The position numbers and the translations under genes are program-made. The notes under the pieces were generated by a model. That model was not told where the DNA came from and made no database searches. It worked only from the letters and a program-made list of their open reading frames with translations. A stretch of 64,000 bases of DNA from positions 106,007,815 through 106,071,814 of the forward strand of contig OX352772.1 of NCBI GenBank assembly GCA_947095535.1, written 5' to 3'. Positions 61,393-64,000 of this stretch are shown piece after piece (position 1 is the stretch's first letter; every line of letters starts with the position of its first letter). The stretch is from Poecilobothrus nobilitatus. Its lineage: Eukaryota; Arthropoda; Insecta; Diptera; Dolichopodidae.

Positions 61393-64000
61393 TTATTCGA
61401 TATGTCTATCTTTCAGGAACAGTGATGACTCTGTGATCGTATGTTCGACGAATACTAGAAATGTTATATTTTTTTGTTGAAAATTGTTTAATTTTTTAAC
61501 TAATTGTTTCATAGAGCCAAAATTTATTTCTTGTGAAGCGTTATAATTTAAACGAATACCTTTGACTTTGCAAACAGTTTTTTCACATTTGGAGTTGGAA
61601 CTATATATTTTGTATGCATAGTTCTTTGCACCCCCACTGATAAATTCTGTAATGTAACTGCCTATTCCATATTCTTCAAGCTCATCTGTCATATCTCCTA
61701 TGAAAACTCCTGTTGGAGGATTATATTCTCCTTCACGTGCTACATATATTATTGAATCAGTATCGTAATACAAAACTCGTTCTTTTAAATTGTTTAAATA
61801 AGAATACAATTTTAAACGAGCTTTGGTAGTGTAAGCAGCTATACAAACGTTATCTGTTAATAATGTTTCAGCTGTTTCTTCTTTATATTCGCAATTTATC
61901 AAAACTGTTTTTTCGTTTATTGGAGGTATTTGATTTACACTCTTGGAAGGATCAGTAAGAAGAGTAAATAATTCATAAGGCTCATTTATGATTTCTGCTT
62001 TTGATTGATTTTTTCTCTGCCCAAATTTACCCCAGAAAGAGTTTAACATTAATTTAGCTAATGATCTAAGTCCAGGATTTTTTTCTATATCGTTAAACTG
62101 TAAATTTATGCCTTCCACTTCGGAAAATTTTTCTAAATATTTGCACTTTTCCTTTGGTGTTCTGCAAAAGCTAGGCCAGCCAGAAGCTTCTTGTTTAATT
62201 TTAAGGAACTTGTTCATCATTTCAGTGAAAATTCCTTGTTGTGATGTAAGGGGATTAAATTGTTTAACAGTATACTCCCATTCCTCGTATATTTGTACAA
62301 TTTTGTATCCGTGTTTAACTGCTTCTCTTACTTCATCTATAACCCATGTTCCTAAAATTGACCTACTACGATTGTCATGAGAGCAGTCATCATTATTCAT
62401 TTCCAAGCTACATATTTGACAGCAGGAAAATATTAGCTTATTATTTTGATTTGTAGGCAAAACCGGGTGATAGAGTTTTTCTGGAGGAAGTATCATTGCA
62501 TTTATTAATCCTTCAGTATCATTTAAATTTAATTTATTGCACTCAATTTGTCCAACATGAACTTTTGGATGACCCACTGGAAATTATCCGTATTTACACA
62601 CTCAAGGATATAGTAAGCATAAATCTATATACATTATTTTCTCACCAGGTGCGCATTTATAATACGTTCTTGTGTTTCCTGTTCTACCGCCATAAAACGC
62701 ATCACGTGGTTTTAGTGGTATCAAACTTTCGTTCTCCAATTTTGAGAAAAATGTTTCGTATTCTTTTGATCTCATTTCGTTTCGAAATTCACACTCCCAC
62801 TTTTCAATTAATTGATAACCTAAAGATCGTAATTTATTGGCTTTGGATAATGTAGCCTCATAACGTGTTTCATATTTTTTATCATTATTATTTTTGAAAC
62901 ATTTTGGATGGTAATAACAGCTATAAAACTCAAATATTTGTTTTGTGTCTGTACAATATCCGTCAACACGAAGACCAAAAATAACTTTTTCTTTTCCATT
63001 ACCACTATGCTGAATTTTTATTTTTCTTTGTTTTTCTTCCCACATTAACCATTTTATGGCAATGATTAACTGGATTTTGATAAGCTATATCCTTGTTGAG
63101 GTATAAGTCCAATTGTATACGGTTTTAAAAAATTCCTTCTAAAAACCAAATTACGCGCTGAAGCAATTGTAATGGCCTCTAAAAATGGCTCAACCTTACA
63201 TTCTTCCAAAAATAGTTGCCTGAATTTAATACAGACTGCTGTCAAAATTTTTACGTCATTCACACAATATTCTACAAGTTCATTTTGGAGGTTAAAAGAC
63301 CATTTTTTATTTTCTTCATACCATTCAAAAAAATGTTTTCTTTCCGATGCACTCATTGAATTATAACAGTAATATTTACGATCGGGTAACTTTCCATTAT
63401 ATTTTATATTGTTTTTACGATTAAACATATGAGGAAAATATCCTTTTTTCAAATTAATGTCTAAATCAAATGCTTTCGGTAAACTAGATAACGGCATTGG
63501 AAAATAGTTTAATGAATCAATAAATTTCACGTTATCTAACAGCATTAAAATTATCTTTGTTCCCCTCATAATTAGTTTTGGTTTGATGATGGTTTTTTCT
63601 AAGATATAGTTTAATAAAAACTGATTATCAAATGCTTGTCCATTATGTGCAATAACTACAACTTTATCAAATATTTTTCTTTGGTTGAGTATATATTCTA
63701 AAAACATTTGTATTGGATTTTGTTTTAACACATATTGTCGAAGTCCACAAAATTGTATCTTTCAATATTAGATAATATACAATGCGTGTAACGTTGTTCA
63801 AAAATACATAAATCAGGCTGATGTTCAATTATATCTCTTATTTCAACACCTTCATGAAGTTTCTCGCCGATGATATCATCTTGAGTTGTTTCGAGATCGT
63901 AGAAAATATATAATGTATTCTTAAGTTCAGCTAATTCTTTATATGGTGTAATAAAGCATTGGTGATCTGAAGCAACATTTGTATTACAGTTTTTACACAA
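61393..64000 (-). pseudogene. Polinton protein-primed DNA polymerase B (PolB2), cut by window edge
   Basis: Four pieces read in order. 64000-63725: CKNCNTNVASDHQC finger and Exo I IFYDLETTQDD. 63731-63066: Exo II VVIAHNGQAFDNQFLLNY, Exo III EYCVNDVKIL. 63045-62602: IFGLRVDGYCTDTKQIFEFY and RDAFYGGRTGNTRTYY, motif A IDLCLLYP. 62577-61393: motif B LMLNSFWGKFGQRKN, motif C VLYYDTDSIIY and SGGAKNYAYK. Three junctions have frameshifts or stops (two stops lie at 62580-62605), but all catalytic motifs are still readable. It differs strongly from PolB1, including in motifs B and C. It would replicate the element from protein-primed ends. The N-terminus lies outside the window. Confidence 0.92.

Noticed and set aside
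1..64000. CRISPR arrays, bacterial operons, or a conserved host gene
   Set aside because: No spaced repeats of CRISPR type, no ribosome-binding-site context, spliceosomal-type introns and metazoan mobile elements throughout; no host protein family recognised.
15277..64000. An intact, replication-competent Polinton or virus
   Set aside because: Every replication and capsid gene group has stops, frameshifts or deletions, and no terminal inverted repeats were found around either remnant.

Overview
This is a piece of an AT-rich animal genome, almost certainly an arthropod and most likely an insect. It contains Polinton/Maverick (adintovirus-like) elements, BEL/Pao and Gypsy LTR retrotransposons, two kinds of non-LTR retrotransposon, a PIF/Harbinger DNA transposon and a tRNA-derived SINE. 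I see no conserved host gene. Nearly every coding region carries stops, frameshifts or deletions, so the window is a nested graveyard of mobile elements. The species cannot be named from the sequence.

Layout. 1-7.3 kb: a tandem ~698-bp repeat, then a minus-strand non-LTR element (PHD-finger ORF1; endonuclease and reverse transcriptase ORF2) with a third copy of the repeat between its two ORFs. 7.3-11.4 kb: Polinton remnant C (plus strand: ATPase, major capsid, protease, a conserved unknown; then an exonuclease-like gene on minus and an integrase tail). 11.4-14.1 kb: Gypsy remnants sharing one LTR. 15.3-41.3 kb: Polinton remnant A. Its polymerase (PolB1) is interrupted by an I/LOA-type LINE, and the interrupted region has been duplicated in tandem: two virtually identical 6,152-bp units, then a diverged third and a partial fourth unit. 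A small intron-containing gene and an exonuclease-like fragment follow on plus. The morphogenesis genes (protease, capsid, core, penton-like protein, ATPase) come back convergently on minus. 42.7-64 kb: Polinton remnant B/D. Exonuclease-like gene (minus) and ATPase to capsid genes (plus) are split by a 5.2-kb Harbinger insertion. After a 6.4-kb BEL/Pao insertion come a Q-rich ORF, the integrase and a second, different DNA polymerase (PolB2), all on minus.

How the genes fit together. The three Polinton remnants let one another be read. All share the order ATPase - penton-like protein - small core protein - major capsid - short unknown - protease, although individual remnants lack members. A and C also share a second unknown and an exonuclease-like gene after the protease. 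PolB, integrase, exonuclease-like protein and the small intron-containing gene would be the replication and integration module. ATPase, protease and capsid genes would be the packaging and morphogenesis module. Two unrelated-looking PolB types within 50 kb show that at least two Polinton lineages colonised this locus.

Most notable structures: the near-identical 6.15-kb tandem unit; a piece of the ATPase gene lodged inside the penton-like gene; a tandem array with tRNA-like Pol III boxes and a ~425-bp near-perfect palindrome inside the Harbinger element; a cluster of AGGTCA hexamers between two divergent ATPase genes; and unknown genes conserved across independent Polinton copies. Coordinates of pseudogene fragments were judged by eye; no alignment or database search was run.
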